Assembly (NCBI GenBank): GCA_016934395.1
Contig: JAFGSZ010000101.1
Coordinates: 1-46,004, forward strand
Source of the DNA: Bacteroidales bacterium
Lineage (GTDB): Bacteria > Bacteroidota > Bacteroidia > Bacteroidales > UBA10428
Direction of reading: 5' to 3'
Length of the DNA stretch: 46,004 bases
The position numbers were made by a program, and so were the translations under genes. The notes under the pieces are model-generated. The model had not been told where the DNA came from, searched no databases, and saw nothing but the letters and a program-made list of their open reading frames with translations. Shown here piece by piece: positions 26,266 through 35,798 of the stretch. Positions within the stretch are counted from its first letter, which is position 1. Each line of letters starts with the position of its first letter.

Positions 26266-28419
26266 TTAATTGCTTTTTACAATTGTTAATTCATCGATTA
26301 TATTCGAGGCCCCGGAGAATTTATCAATTATAAAAAGAATATATCGAATATCTACATTAATACATCGCTGAAGGTTTGGCTCAAATTGAATATCTCCGGT
26401 TAATCCCTCCCAATTTCCATCGAATGCCAAACCTATCAGTTCACCTCTTTCATTGATTACAGGGCTTCCTGAATTCCCGCCCGTAATATCATTATTGGTT
26501 ATAAAACAAACCGGCAACTCTCCGCCAACACCATAAGGCCCAAAATCCTTGTTTTCAAATAATATTTTGAGTTTTTCCGGAATTCTATAATCCATTAGTG
26601 TTGAATCTTCTTTCTCTAAAACACCTGTATGTGTAGTAAAATACTTGTAATGAACTGCATCACGAGGAAAGTATCCCTCCACTGAACCATAAGTCAGACG
26701 CATGGTTTGATTAGCATCTGGATATTTTACCAGGTTTGGGTTCATTTCTTTTAATCCCTTAATATAAAGTCTTTTGTTCGTTTGCAAAATATCATCCAAT
26801 TCAGATTTTGCATAAATTAATTGCGAATACTTAAGGAGAATTGTAAATACTGCTGCAATTGCCGGATCTTTCCTAAGTGTTTTGTTTTGAGGATTTGCCA
26901 GAAAATTGTTGAATTTTTCTTCGCTGGAAAATACGGATTTGTCAAACAAAAAGTCAACATATTTATCAATATCCCCTTTAAAACGCTTATTAATGGTCTG
27001 ATAAAATGCAGGGTGAAATTCAGGATTAACATTTTCCTGAAATAATTTACACATCGCCCTGGTAATTTTCTTGTCGGTTTCCGGATTATAATCTTTGAAA
27101 TGTGTACCAGCCTTAGATCTGATAGAAGCAACAATGTCTCTTTTTTCCTGAAATTCATTTTCCTCATCTACCAGGTCATTCAGGTAAATCCAGATTTCGG
27201 TGGTAAATTCTATAATTTCAGATGCCAGGTAAAATGACTCATTGATGTATTGAATTGTATGTTCGTAAGATTGGGAATTCTGATATGCCCATTTAAGGTT
27301 ATCCAACACATTTGCAAATGAATTGCTATTGCTGTCTGCCCGGGCCCATAAAGAAAACTGATCTTCCAAAACTTTCTTTTTGCCTGCTGTATTTAACTGA
27401 GTCAGTTGTTTTGACTGACCAATTGAAAATTTCCAGTAATTGCTTGAAGTAGAATATTTAGAAGCATATTGAATCCTGACTTTTTCATCCTGCTGCATAT
27501 CCTGACTCAGGATGTCTTGCCTCATTCCCCTTATTTTTATTCTGTTTGGATGTGTAACCTCCAATAATTGCTGAATTCCATAAGAGGTAAGATACCTTTC
27601 GGTTGTGCCGGGATAACCCAGTATAAAAGAAAAATCACCCTCGGATACCCCATCTAATGAAATTGGAAAATAATGATCCGGGCGTAATGGAATATTATCT
27701 TCAGAAAAATCAGCCGGTTTTCCATCCTTACCACAGTATATTCTAAACAGGCTGAAATCCGCATTATGTCTTGGCCAGGTCCAATTATCATTATCGTATC
27801 CGAATTTACCGATGGATGAAGGAGGCGCACCGACTAACCTCACATCCGTGAACGTTTCGTAAAGGACAAGATAAAATACATTATCTTCAAAAAAAGATTC
27901 AACTGCGGCCTCAAAATTATTATCCGCAGTGGCACTGTCAGCAATAATTTTCTTTTTTTCTTCAATCTTAATATATCGCGCTCTTTCCGACAGGGTATCC
28001 GGAATATCATCTAATATCTGCCTTGTAACATCTTCCATTTTAATTAAAAAGCTTACATATAGATCGGGATTTGGTAATTCTTCTTTTTTAGATGTTGCCC
28101 AATATCCATCCTCTATATAATTATAGCTTACAGAGCTATGATTTTGAATATATTCAAGTCCGCAATGATGATTCGTTAATAATAAACCCTGGCTTGAAAT
28201 TATTTCTGCAGTGCAACCCCCATTAAAAAGCACCACTGCATCTTTAAGGCTTGAATGATTTATACTGTATATATCTTCAGCAGATAGTTTTAATCCCTTT
28301 TCTGTCATGGCAGGCATGTTTAATTCTTCGACCAGGGGTAACAGCCACATTCCCTCATCTCCAAACAGGACAGAACTTGAGAATATAAATAGAAATATTC
28401 CGAATATAATTTTCTTCAT
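26266..28419 (-). CDS. S46 family dipeptidyl-peptidase, DPP7-type
   Basis: 717 residues with a signal peptide (MKKIIFGIFLFIFSSSVLFG) and a chymotrypsin-like double barrel interrupted by an all-helical domain (about 275-570). Catalytic triad: H85 (LTNHHCG), D221 (WTWPRHNADFSLF) and S650 (TGGNSGSP). Periplasmic S46 enzymes release dipeptides from peptides in amino-acid-fermenting Bacteroidota. The residue 18 positions after the serine, which sets P1 specificity, is Gly668 (as in DPP7, hydrophobic P1) rather than Arg (DPP11, Asp/Glu P1). It lies 44 bp downstream of rnhB on the same strand. Confidence 0.92.
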   Translation of the reverse strand: MKKIIFGIFLFIFSSSVLFGDEGMWLLPLVEELNMPAMTEKGLKLSAEDIYSINHSSLKDAVVLFNGGCTAEIISSQGLLLTNHHCGLEYIQNHSSVSYNYIEDGYWATSKKEELPNPDLYVSFLIKMEDVTRQILDDIPDTLSERARYIKIEEKKKIIADSATADNNFEAAVESFFEDNVFYLVLYETFTDVRLVGAPPSSIGKFGYDNDNWTWPRHNADFSLFRIYCGKDGKPADFSEDNIPLRPDHYFPISLDGVSEGDFSFILGYPGTTERYLTSYGIQQLLEVTHPNRIKIRGMRQDILSQDMQQDEKVRIQYASKYSTSSNYWKFSIGQSKQLTQLNTAGKKKVLEDQFSLWARADSNSNSFANVLDNLKWAYQNSQSYEHTIQYINESFYLASEIIEFTTEIWIYLNDLVDEENEFQEKRDIVASIRSKAGTHFKDYNPETDKKITRAMCKLFQENVNPEFHPAFYQTINKRFKGDIDKYVDFLFDKSVFSSEEKFNNFLANPQNKTLRKDPAIAAVFTILLKYSQLIYAKSELDDILQTNKRLYIKGLKEMNPNLVKYPDANQTMRLTYGSVEGYFPRDAVHYKYFTTHTGVLEKEDSTLMDYRIPEKLKILFENKDFGPYGVGGELPVCFITNNDITGGNSGSPVINERGELIGLAFDGNWEGLTGDIQFEPNLQRCINVDIRYILFIIDKFSGASNIIDELTIVKSN

Positions 28420-28463
28420 TCAAATAAAATTTGTGCAAACAATATTAACTGAATTAAAATAAT

Positions 28464-29078
28464 TTAACAAATTGGCTTCTTAAAATCGAATGACAATTGA
28501 TCATTATACAGATTAAACGATTTTCGGTGATATTTTGTAATCCCATATTTCCGGATAGCCTCCTGATGGTATCTAGTTGGATAACCTTTGTTTTCATTCC
28601 ATCGGTAATTTGGATACTCATGATGAATTTTTTTCATGAAGTCATCCCGATAAGTTTTGGCCAGTACCGAGGCTGCTGCTATAGAAAAATATTTGCCATC
28701 TCCTTTTACTATGCACTTATTCGGAATATTTTTATACCTGTAAAACCTGTTACCATCTATAATCAGGTGTTGAGGCCGGATTTTTAAATTATCAAGTGCT
28801 TTATGCATAGCCATAATTGAAGCTCTGAGAATATTAAAGATATCGATATCTTCATTGTTTACTAAGGCCACTGCATAGGCCAGTGCATGTTGTTCTATTT
28901 CATCCCGGAGACTGTATCTGGCTTTTTCGTTAAGTTTTTTTGAATCGTTTAATACAGGATGTGAATAATCTTCGGGTAAAATTACAGCTGCGGCAAAAAC
29001 CGGGCCTGCAAGACAACCTCTGCCAGCTTCGTCACAACCGGCCTCAGTAACTTTTTCTTTGCAAAAACTTCTAAGCAT
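28464..29078 (-). CDS. rnhB: ribonuclease HII
   Basis: About 204 residues from ATG 29078; an upstream TTG adds five residues that are not typical. Active-site acidic residues are D16 and E17 (AGCDEAGRGCLAG), D108 (LIIDGNRF) and D145 (KTYRDDFM). The GYPTRYHQEAIRKYG block and the terminal fold are standard. It removes ribonucleotides misincorporated into DNA. The neighbouring rnhA, 3 kb away, gives the cell both RNase H types. Confidence 0.95.
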   Translation of the reverse strand: MLRSFCKEKVTEAGCDEAGRGCLAGPVFAAAVILPEDYSHPVLNDSKKLNEKARYSLRDEIEQHALAYAVALVNNEDIDIFNILRASIMAMHKALDNLKIRPQHLIIDGNRFYRYKNIPNKCIVKGDGKYFSIAAASVLAKTYRDDFMKKIHHEYPNYRWNENKGYPTRYHQEAIRKYGITKYHRKSFNLYNDQLSFDFKKPIC

Positions 29079-29137
29079 TAAAATACAATGCAATAAATTA
29101 GAAAACCAAGTTATTAATGTTATATCTAATAACTTTT

Positions 29138-29145
29138 TACTTTTG
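29138..29145 (+). promoter_or_regulatory. candidate -7 box (TACTTTTG) for the first flippase gene
   Basis: It matches TAnnTTTG 23 bp before the TTG start at 29169, in the gap between divergent rnhB and the polysaccharide locus. No -33 TTTG was found at the expected spacing, so confidence is low. Confidence 0.3.
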
Positions 29146-29168
29146 TAAAGTAAATTAATTAAGACATC

Positions 29169-30617
29169 TTGAAAAAGAAATTTATCACAAATCTCGCCCT
29201 GCTGCTTTTACTCAATCTTTTAATTAAACCATTTTATGCTTTCGGCATTGATCGTACAATCCAAAACGTTGTTGGAGCCCAAAATTATGGTTTGTATTTC
29301 AGCCTGCTGAGTTTTTCAATTATGCTGAATATTTTTCTTGATATGGGCATTGAGAACTTTAACAGGAGGGAAATAGCACGCCACAGTCATTTATTTAGCA
29401 AATACCTGTCAAGTATGGTAGGGCTGAAGATTATACTTGGTATTTTGTTTTTTATTATCGGTATGATCACCGGATATATCTTAGGCTGGAGGATTAATGA
29501 ATTTAGACTTTTAACTATACTGCTTTTAAATCAATTTATTGCAAGTTTTATTCTGTTTCTTCGATCAAACCTTGGCGGATTACACCTGTTCAAGACAGAC
29601 AGTTTTATATCTGTACTCGATCGTTCCATACTTATAATTATATGCAGCTTGCTACTTTGGGGAAAAATTATTGATAAACCGTTTAAGATTGAATGGTATA
29701 TTTATGCCCAGACTATTGCCTATTCAACCAGTGCGTTAATTACATTTTTAATCGTTATTAAAAAAGCCAGCGTATTTTATTTAAAATTCGACCTGAAATA
29801 TTTCATTACAATTTTACGCAAATCTTTTCCTTATGCCCTGCTCACTTTGTTAATGGGATTATACCTTAGAATGGATTCTGTTCTACTTGAACGGATACTT
29901 CCTGATGGAAAAATACAGGCCGGAATATTTGCCCAAAGTTTCAGAATTTTAGAAATATTCTCAAACTACGGTTATCTTTTTGCTATAATACTTCTGCCCC
30001 TGTTTTCAAGGATGATAAAAGAGAAAAAATCTATTGAGAGCCTTACCCGATTTTCTTTTTTACTAATAATAATCCCAACTGCCACCTTTTCTATAACCTG
30101 TATTTTTTATCGTTTAGAAATTATCAGTCTTTTGTATAATGAACATATTGAATTTTCATCAAAGGTGTTTGGATTTCTAATACTCAGTCTATTAGGCATG
30201 AGTACAAATTACATTTTTGGTTCCTTACTTACAGCCAATGGTAGTTTAAGGCAACTTAACGTTATGGCTTTAATCGGCGTTTCTCTAAATTTAATTTTAA
30301 ATTTAATATTGATACCAAAATATAATGCCATAGGATCTGCAATAGCTAATCTCTCCACTCAGGCGTATATCGTTATAGCACAATTAGTTTTAATTAAAAA
30401 ATTCTTTAAATTTAAAATTAATTATAGCCTGATTTTTCGGCTTGTCATTTTTATGTTTTTAATATTTATCCTTAATTCTTTGGCTGATTTAATTCATATA
30501 AACTGGATGATCCGTTTTATTTCAGTTATATTTACCGGTCTGGTGATTTCTGTTATTATAGGTTTATTTAGTATAAAATATATATTTAATTTATTGCATT
30601 TCAGTAATATAGAATAA
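29169..30617 (+). CDS. polysaccharide flippase (Wzx-like, MOP superfamily), first copy
   Basis: 482 residues with about 12-14 membrane helices throughout. The start is TTG at 29169; it is preferred because no ATG occurs before the first membrane helix (residues 5-25) and the next Met is about 50 codons in. The MKKKFITNLALLLLLNLLIKPFYAFGIDRTIQN opening and VGAQNYGLYFSLLSFS are typical of Wzx-like oligosaccharide flippases, which move undecaprenyl-linked repeat units outward. It opens the plus-strand block of the polysaccharide locus and is followed by the small RHH-like gene. A second flippase (40436-41713) is in the same locus. Confidence 0.88.
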   Translation: MKKKFITNLALLLLLNLLIKPFYAFGIDRTIQNVVGAQNYGLYFSLLSFSIMLNIFLDMGIENFNRREIARHSHLFSKYLSSMVGLKIILGILFFIIGMITGYILGWRINEFRLLTILLLNQFIASFILFLRSNLGGLHLFKTDSFISVLDRSILIIICSLLLWGKIIDKPFKIEWYIYAQTIAYSTSALITFLIVIKKASVFYLKFDLKYFITILRKSFPYALLTLLMGLYLRMDSVLLERILPDGKIQAGIFAQSFRILEIFSNYGYLFAIILLPLFSRMIKEKKSIESLTRFSFLLIIIPTATFSITCIFYRLEIISLLYNEHIEFSSKVFGFLILSLLGMSTNYIFGSLLTANGSLRQLNVMALIGVSLNLILNLILIPKYNAIGSAIANLSTQAYIVIAQLVLIKKFFKFKINYSLIFRLVIFMFLIFILNSLADLIHINWMIRFISVIFTGLVISVIIGLFSIKYIFNLLHFSNIE

Positions 30618-30757
30618 AGATACCCAATTCGTTGTTTTCAAACACTTTTTATATTAATTTGGGCAATATATCAACATATATAACACAGGTTGTTAATAAT
30701 TTTTATCTGACAAAAAGATATTAATTTTCTATTTTCGGGATTAGAAGATTATTATGT

Positions 30758-30982
30758 ATGCGAAATAAGAACTATCAAAAGACAAATCTTAAGCGAAAGA
30801 ATAAAAAATCGATATTATTCAACAATTTAGAAATTAAAGCAATAGATAACTATTGTGACCAGTTCAAAATTAAGAATAAATCTAAATTTATGAGAGAAGC
30901 GATAATAACAGAGGTACTTAAAAAATTTGATGAAAATTATCCATCATTATTTGAGAATAAACAACTTACATTGTTTCATTAA
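30758..30982 (+). CDS. small ribbon-helix-helix-like protein
   Basis: 74 residues. A basic N-terminal tail (MRNKNYQKTNLKRKNKK) precedes SILFNNLEIKAIDNYCDQFKIKNKSKFMREAIITEVLKKF, which has the strand-helix-helix pattern of CopG/Arc-type DNA-binding proteins. Similar small proteins often stand before capsule or EPS genes in Bacteroidota, so a local regulator is plausible but inferred. ATG at 30758; another ATG lies 4 bp upstream in a different frame. A 250-bp gap follows before the capD-like gene. Confidence 0.65.
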   Translation: MRNKNYQKTNLKRKNKKSILFNNLEIKAIDNYCDQFKIKNKSKFMREAIITEVLKKFDENYPSLFENKQLTLFH

Positions 30983-31072
30983 ATTAAACAATAAACCTTT
31001 TTTAATAACGTTCGTATGAACAGAAAGTTAATTAATTATTTTAAGATAAATATGAAATAATTTTAAAATGAT

Positions 31073-31080
31073 TACCTTTG
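31073..31080 (+). promoter_or_regulatory. candidate -7 box (TACCTTTG) for the capD-like gene
   Basis: It matches TAnnTTTG. The start codon is 153 bp downstream, which would leave a long leader (about 145 bases) of unknown use. No -33 TTTG lies at the right distance. It may be a second promoter within the locus. Confidence 0.3.
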
Positions 31081-31233
31081 TTTTAAGAATAAAATACCGC
31101 CGATACCAGAATAGAAACCCGCTTTTACTTTATTATTGTTTATTTTATATAATGACTATTTAAAGATCTTGATAATTATTATATAAGTTTTATGAAAAAG
31201 CGTTAACTTTTTAATTGATTAAGACCGGGCAAA

Positions 31234-33138
31234 ATGAATATAACTAAACTACTTGCAAGAATACTTTCACGTCTAGAAAAGCGAAATACTCCGAGATGGA
31301 TTATTCTAATTATTGATTTAACCATTAGTTTTATTTCCATAATTTTAGCTTTTCAACTCAGGTTTAATTTTAAAATTCCGGAGGATTATTATCAACGGTT
31401 GTATTATATCATCCCCATGGTATTTTTCATACGGGGATTTTTCTTCCTGATTTATAGAGTGTACGCTCATATTGTGAGGTATACTGGTTTACTTGATGTT
31501 AAAAGAATATTTATAACAGTATTATCAGGAAGTGGTGTATTTGTTATTTTAAATCTTGCCGGGCATTACTACAATTCAAAATACCTCATTCCTTTATCCG
31601 TTATACTAATTGAATTTCTTATTACTGCCTATCTGATGACAAACCTGCGCATGTTTATTAAATATCTTTTCATGCGGGTTACGTTTTCAGAAAAGGATAC
31701 TAAAAATGTAATAATCTACGGTACAAAAGAATTGGCTGTATTAACAAAAAACGCTCTGGAACTTGATCCAAAGAATAATTATAAAATTGTTGCATTTCTT
31801 GAAAATGCCACAAAAATCACCAAGCAAAAATTAATTGGGACTACAATTTATTCTATTAAAGATTTTGAAGAAATCTTAAGTCGAAGTAATGTTACCCATC
31901 TGATATTTGCCAAACAAAATATTGATCCATACGATAAAGATCGCATCGCAAAAAAGTGCATTAAGCACAATATTAAGATGATGACCATTCCTGATATTCA
32001 TAATTGGATAAACAATGAATTAAAAACAAGTTTGTTACGCGAGGTAAATATTGAGGACCTTCTGGAACGGGAACCCATTAACCTTGACAAACAACATATT
32101 AAGAATTATTTATCCGGTAAAGTTATTCTTATCACAGGTGCTGCCGGTTCAATAGGAAGTGAAATTGTAAGACAAGTTGCAAATTATAAACCAAAAAATA
32201 TCATTTTGGTGGATCAGGCCGAAAGCCCTCTTTATGATATCGAACTTGAATTAATTGAAAAATACGGATTTAAAGATTTTGAGGTTGTACTATGTGATAT
32301 CTTAAACAAACAACGTCTTGATAAACTATTTGGAATCATTAAGCCGGAAGTTGTATATCATGCTGCGGCCTATAAGCATGTTCCCATGATGGAAAATAAT
32401 CCAATTGAGGCTTTCCAGAACAATGTTGTTGGTACCCGTATATTGGCTGATTTATCCGTAAAACATAATGTAAGGACTTTTGTGATGGTTAGTACCGATA
32501 AAGCTGTTAATCCTACAGGAATTATGGGCGCCACAAAAAGAATTGCAGAAATGTATACACAATCGATGAACGATGTTTATAATACAAATTTTATCACTAC
32601 CCGTTTTGGAAATGTACTTGGATCAAATGGATCTGTGATCCCAAGGTTTATGAAACAGATAAAGGAAGGCGGCCCGATTACTATTACGCATCCGGAAATT
32701 ACACGATATTTTATGACAATTCCTGAAGCTTGTCAGTTAGTGCTGGAAGCAAGTGTTTTAGGAAAAGGGGGTGAGATTTTCCTTTTCGACATGGGTAAAG
32801 CCATTAAAATATTAGATCTTGCCAAAAACATGATCAGGCTCTCAGGTAAATTAATTGAAAAAGATATTAAGATAAAATTTACCGGTTTGCGGCCAGGAGA
32901 AAAACTCTATGAAGAATTGTTGCTGGCATCAGAAAATAATAAACCCACACACCATCCAAAAATTATGGTTGCCGAGGTATGCAAATATCATTTTGATGAT
33001 ATTAGAAACCGGCTCGACAGTTTTTCGGAACCATTAAAAAATCATAACCTTTTGTCTATTGTAAGACTTATGAAAGACATGGTACCTACCTATAAGAGTA
33101 AAAACTCAACGTTTGAAAAACTAGACACCGCGGTATAA
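31234..33138 (+). CDS. CapD/WbpM-type nucleotide-sugar 4,6-dehydratase, membrane-anchored
   Basis: 634 residues. The N-terminal region (about 1-145) has four membrane helices, followed by a CoA-binding-like Rossmann domain (about 150-285) and a short-chain dehydrogenase domain (about 290-600). That domain has ITGAAGSIGSEI for NAD(P) binding, AAAYKHVPMMENNP, VSTDKAVNPTGIMGATKR (Ser-Met-Lys catalytic trio in this family) and TGLRPGEKLYEELL. It most likely acts on UDP-GlcNAc to form a 4-keto-6-deoxy sugar, the first step to QuiNAc, FucNAc or bacillosamine-type sugars. Start ATG 31234. It begins the plus-strand enzymatic block. Confidence 0.93.
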   Translation: MNITKLLARILSRLEKRNTPRWIILIIDLTISFISIILAFQLRFNFKIPEDYYQRLYYIIPMVFFIRGFFFLIYRVYAHIVRYTGLLDVKRIFITVLSGSGVFVILNLAGHYYNSKYLIPLSVILIEFLITAYLMTNLRMFIKYLFMRVTFSEKDTKNVIIYGTKELAVLTKNALELDPKNNYKIVAFLENATKITKQKLIGTTIYSIKDFEEILSRSNVTHLIFAKQNIDPYDKDRIAKKCIKHNIKMMTIPDIHNWINNELKTSLLREVNIEDLLEREPINLDKQHIKNYLSGKVILITGAAGSIGSEIVRQVANYKPKNIILVDQAESPLYDIELELIEKYGFKDFEVVLCDILNKQRLDKLFGIIKPEVVYHAAAYKHVPMMENNPIEAFQNNVVGTRILADLSVKHNVRTFVMVSTDKAVNPTGIMGATKRIAEMYTQSMNDVYNTNFITTRFGNVLGSNGSVIPRFMKQIKEGGPITITHPEITRYFMTIPEACQLVLEASVLGKGGEIFLFDMGKAIKILDLAKNMIRLSGKLIEKDIKIKFTGLRPGEKLYEELLLASENNKPTHHPKIMVAEVCKYHFDDIRNRLDSFSEPLKNHNLLSIVRLMKDMVPTYKSKNSTFEKLDTAV

Positions 33139-33273
33139 ATATTTATCACTAATATATTAATTATGTGACTTCTTATTAAACCTTTGAAGCAGTTAATTAT
33201 TCCCATATTTATGGAATTATTGGAACTAAATGTTTATGAACAATAGGCTCTTAAATACTTGAAAAATATTTGT

Positions 33274-33281
33274 TACATTTG
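33274..33281 (+). promoter_or_regulatory. candidate -7 box (TACATTTG) for the Wzz-like gene
   Basis: It matches TAnnTTTG 26 bp upstream of the Wzz-like start codon, in a 169-bp gap after the capD-like gene. A TTG at 33259-33261 is too close to be the -33 element, so this is tentative. Confidence 0.3.
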
Positions 33282-33307
33282 AATAATACTTAAACCGGAA
33301 AAAATAT

Positions 33308-34294
33308 ATGAATACTACAAATGACGATAATCTAAAAAAGAAAACGGATGAAATAGACCTGCTTGAATTGTTCAGTATACTTGCCCATAAAATTTCACAA
33401 TTTTTTAATTTTATTTTCAGAACTATTCTGGCAATTGTCGTATTTCTTATAAGGAAATCACCTATTTTGGTACTTTTTGCAGCGGCAGGTGTATTTATCG
33501 GATATGTTTTATTTTCGAATTCCAAAAGGTTTTACTCTTCCGAAATGGTTGCCCAGCCTAACGGTATATCAAATTCAGACATGATCAATTATATTAATGA
33601 TCTGAATAAATTATGCAAAGAAAAAAATTATCTCTCATTATCCCAAACACTTAATCTTGATGATTCTATTGTTAACAAAATAAAAGATATTCAGGCATTC
33701 TGGATAGTTGATATCAATAAAGACGGTTCAGGGGATTATATCGATTATAAATCATCATTTAATTTAAAAGATACCACCCAACAATTAATGGAAGACAGGT
33801 TTCAGCTTAGAGTGGAAATGTTTGATAATTCTGCCTTTGGTTACGTTACGGAAGGATTGTATTATTATATTAGTCAGAATCCTTATCTAAAAAGACTTAA
33901 CGAAATAAGAAAAGACGAATTAAAAGAACTGATTTCAATAACTTCCCGTGAAATAAATAAGCTCGACAGTCTGCAGGATGTGGAATATTTTCAAAAATCC
34001 AAACAACCTTTAATTAAAGATAATCAGATAAACCTGGTTTCAGAAAAAGAAACCCAACTTTATTACAGGGACAAGCTTGCCTTGATCTCAAAAAAACAGG
34101 AATACGAAAAAGAGCTTGAACTATCGACTGAACCTATTACTGTTATAAAAAATTTTACTGCACTGGCTGTGGCCGAAAATCCAATGATGAAATACGTGGT
34201 AAAGTATGGAATTTATATGCTTTCCTTAGGTTTATTATTAATTATACTTTTTGATTATCGGAAAATAATTTTATCTACAATATTTAAAAAATAA
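33308..34294 (+). CDS. Wzz-like chain-length/co-polymerase protein
   Basis: 328 residues with the polysaccharide co-polymerase layout. An N-terminal cytoplasmic start (IDLLELFSILAHK) leads into a first region with one long hydrophobic segment (about 36-70). A large extracytoplasmic middle (about 75-300) is rich in helices and coiled-coil-like segments (LRVEMFDN, LKELISITSREINKLD). A second membrane helix lies at about 302-322 with a short basic tail. A cytoplasmic kinase domain is absent, so it is Wzz-like, not Wzc. It probably sets the polymer length with the Wzy at 34345-35634. Start ATG 33308. Confidence 0.75.
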   Translation: MNTTNDDNLKKKTDEIDLLELFSILAHKISQFFNFIFRTILAIVVFLIRKSPILVLFAAAGVFIGYVLFSNSKRFYSSEMVAQPNGISNSDMINYINDLNKLCKEKNYLSLSQTLNLDDSIVNKIKDIQAFWIVDINKDGSGDYIDYKSSFNLKDTTQQLMEDRFQLRVEMFDNSAFGYVTEGLYYYISQNPYLKRLNEIRKDELKELISITSREINKLDSLQDVEYFQKSKQPLIKDNQINLVSEKETQLYYRDKLALISKKQEYEKELELSTEPITVIKNFTALAVAENPMMKYVVKYGIYMLSLGLLLIILFDYRKIILSTIFKK

Positions 34295-34344
34295 GCATAT
34301 ATTTCAATTCTTTTATTGGGTTCAATCCATCAATACAATATTTA

Positions 34345-35634
34345 CTACTTTTTTTCAGTTATATTCAGCAAACTATAAAAAAAGGAGAAAAATAATACTC
34401 CATTGATCCGGTTAAGCATAGATTCGAATATAAAATTTGTGATGATAATAATTATAAATGCAATTAATATTTTATTGTCTTTATAATTATTTGCTTTTAG
34501 TAAAGGCAGGATTAATATAAACAATAACGTCCCTACACCCAGAATCCCTAATCTTGCCGTAGTTTCCAGAAACTCATTATGACTGTTATAAAATTTTACA
34601 GTGGTTATATCCAGGTTTTCATTTTTATATTCTTCTAAAATGGATGTTTTTAAATCACCGGTACCTACCCCAAATAATGGATTATTTTTAATAATCTTTA
34701 TAGACCTTTCCCATAACTGAATTCGAATATTATCCCTTTTCAGTTGAGTATATGAAATTTCAGTTGTTCCTTCTTTTAACGATTTAAACCGAGCAAAATG
34801 GTTGATCACACCTAGAATAAGGATTATAAAAAAAGAGGCAATAATAATCTTTATAATAATCCTGCCCGGTATCAGCAAATGATTAACAACTTCATACAAT
34901 ACAATCAATGATAGGGCAATAATGGCAGCCCTTGATTGCAAAAGCAATATCATTAAAAGGAAAAAAAGTATAATAACAATATTAGATACTTTCTCTTTAG
35001 ATTTTAGTTCGTTCCAGCAATTTTCAAGCTTATTATATACAAAATATAAAGACATCAACAGATACATTGAAAAATAACTTACATGCAAAAACGCTGAAAG
35101 TTCACTATAGTTAAAATAACTTAACCCACCCAATACAAGCTTTATAAAAGGCCAATCACGTGTATGCGGCCAGGCTGAAGCATTAAAAAAACTGTCTCCT
35201 CCATTAAGTATGGAATGATAAACTGCTAAAAGGATACAAATTGCAGAGGCTAATATATTGCCATAAATAAAACTATTAATCAGTAACTTCTTCTTGTTGA
35301 AAAGGTATGCAGAAGAAGTAAAAATAATTAAAGGAAATATTATTAAAGATAACTTTATCTGTAAGTTGAAGACTCCGGCTTTATAATCTTTTGTATAAAG
35401 CATGCCCATAAGATGCACCAGATAAAATATAACAATACCAACAAAATAAATGTTTTTAATTGCGCCTTTGGTTCGTGAAAATAAATCCTTTTGTAATATC
35501 CAGGTTAAAACACTTAACCCAATTAGATAAGGTAATAAGCGTATATAAAATGGCATCAGGAATGTTAAACCTATCAGTACAAAATAATTCCATTTTTCCT
35601 GTCCTAAAAAATTCCCGACTTTTATCCATTCCAT
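34345..35634 (-). CDS. O-antigen polymerase/ligase family protein (Wzy/WaaL-like)
   Basis: 429 residues with about ten membrane helices and the Wzy_C-type central loop. The signature segment is NPLFGVGTGDLKTSILEEY followed by YNSHNEFLETTARLGILG, with His as in O-antigen ligases and polymerases. Whether it polymerises or ligates is not decidable from sequence; in a Wzx/Wzy locus, polymerase is the simpler reading. It is the last gene of the minus block, 164 bp after the preceding glycosyltransferase, and convergent with the Wzz-like gene 50 bp away. Confidence 0.85.
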   Translation of the reverse strand: MEWIKVGNFLGQEKWNYFVLIGLTFLMPFYIRLLPYLIGLSVLTWILQKDLFSRTKGAIKNIYFVGIVIFYLVHLMGMLYTKDYKAGVFNLQIKLSLIIFPLIIFTSSAYLFNKKKLLINSFIYGNILASAICILLAVYHSILNGGDSFFNASAWPHTRDWPFIKLVLGGLSYFNYSELSAFLHVSYFSMYLLMSLYFVYNKLENCWNELKSKEKVSNIVIILFFLLMILLLQSRAAIIALSLIVLYEVVNHLLIPGRIIIKIIIASFFIILILGVINHFARFKSLKEGTTEISYTQLKRDNIRIQLWERSIKIIKNNPLFGVGTGDLKTSILEEYKNENLDITTVKFYNSHNEFLETTARLGILGVGTLLFILILPLLKANNYKDNKILIAFIIIIITNFIFESMLNRINGVLFFSFFYSLLNITEKK

Positions 35635-35798
35635 TTTAAGCCTGTCAATTAATTAAATATTTTAATGATCCAGCCGTTGTAATACGCGACAAAATTACTT
35701 TTTGTTTTATTATAAATAACCTAAATATATTTCTTTAATTAAGAGAAACACCCAAAATATTATTTTGAATTAATATTGCTCTATCAGTATCAATAAAA

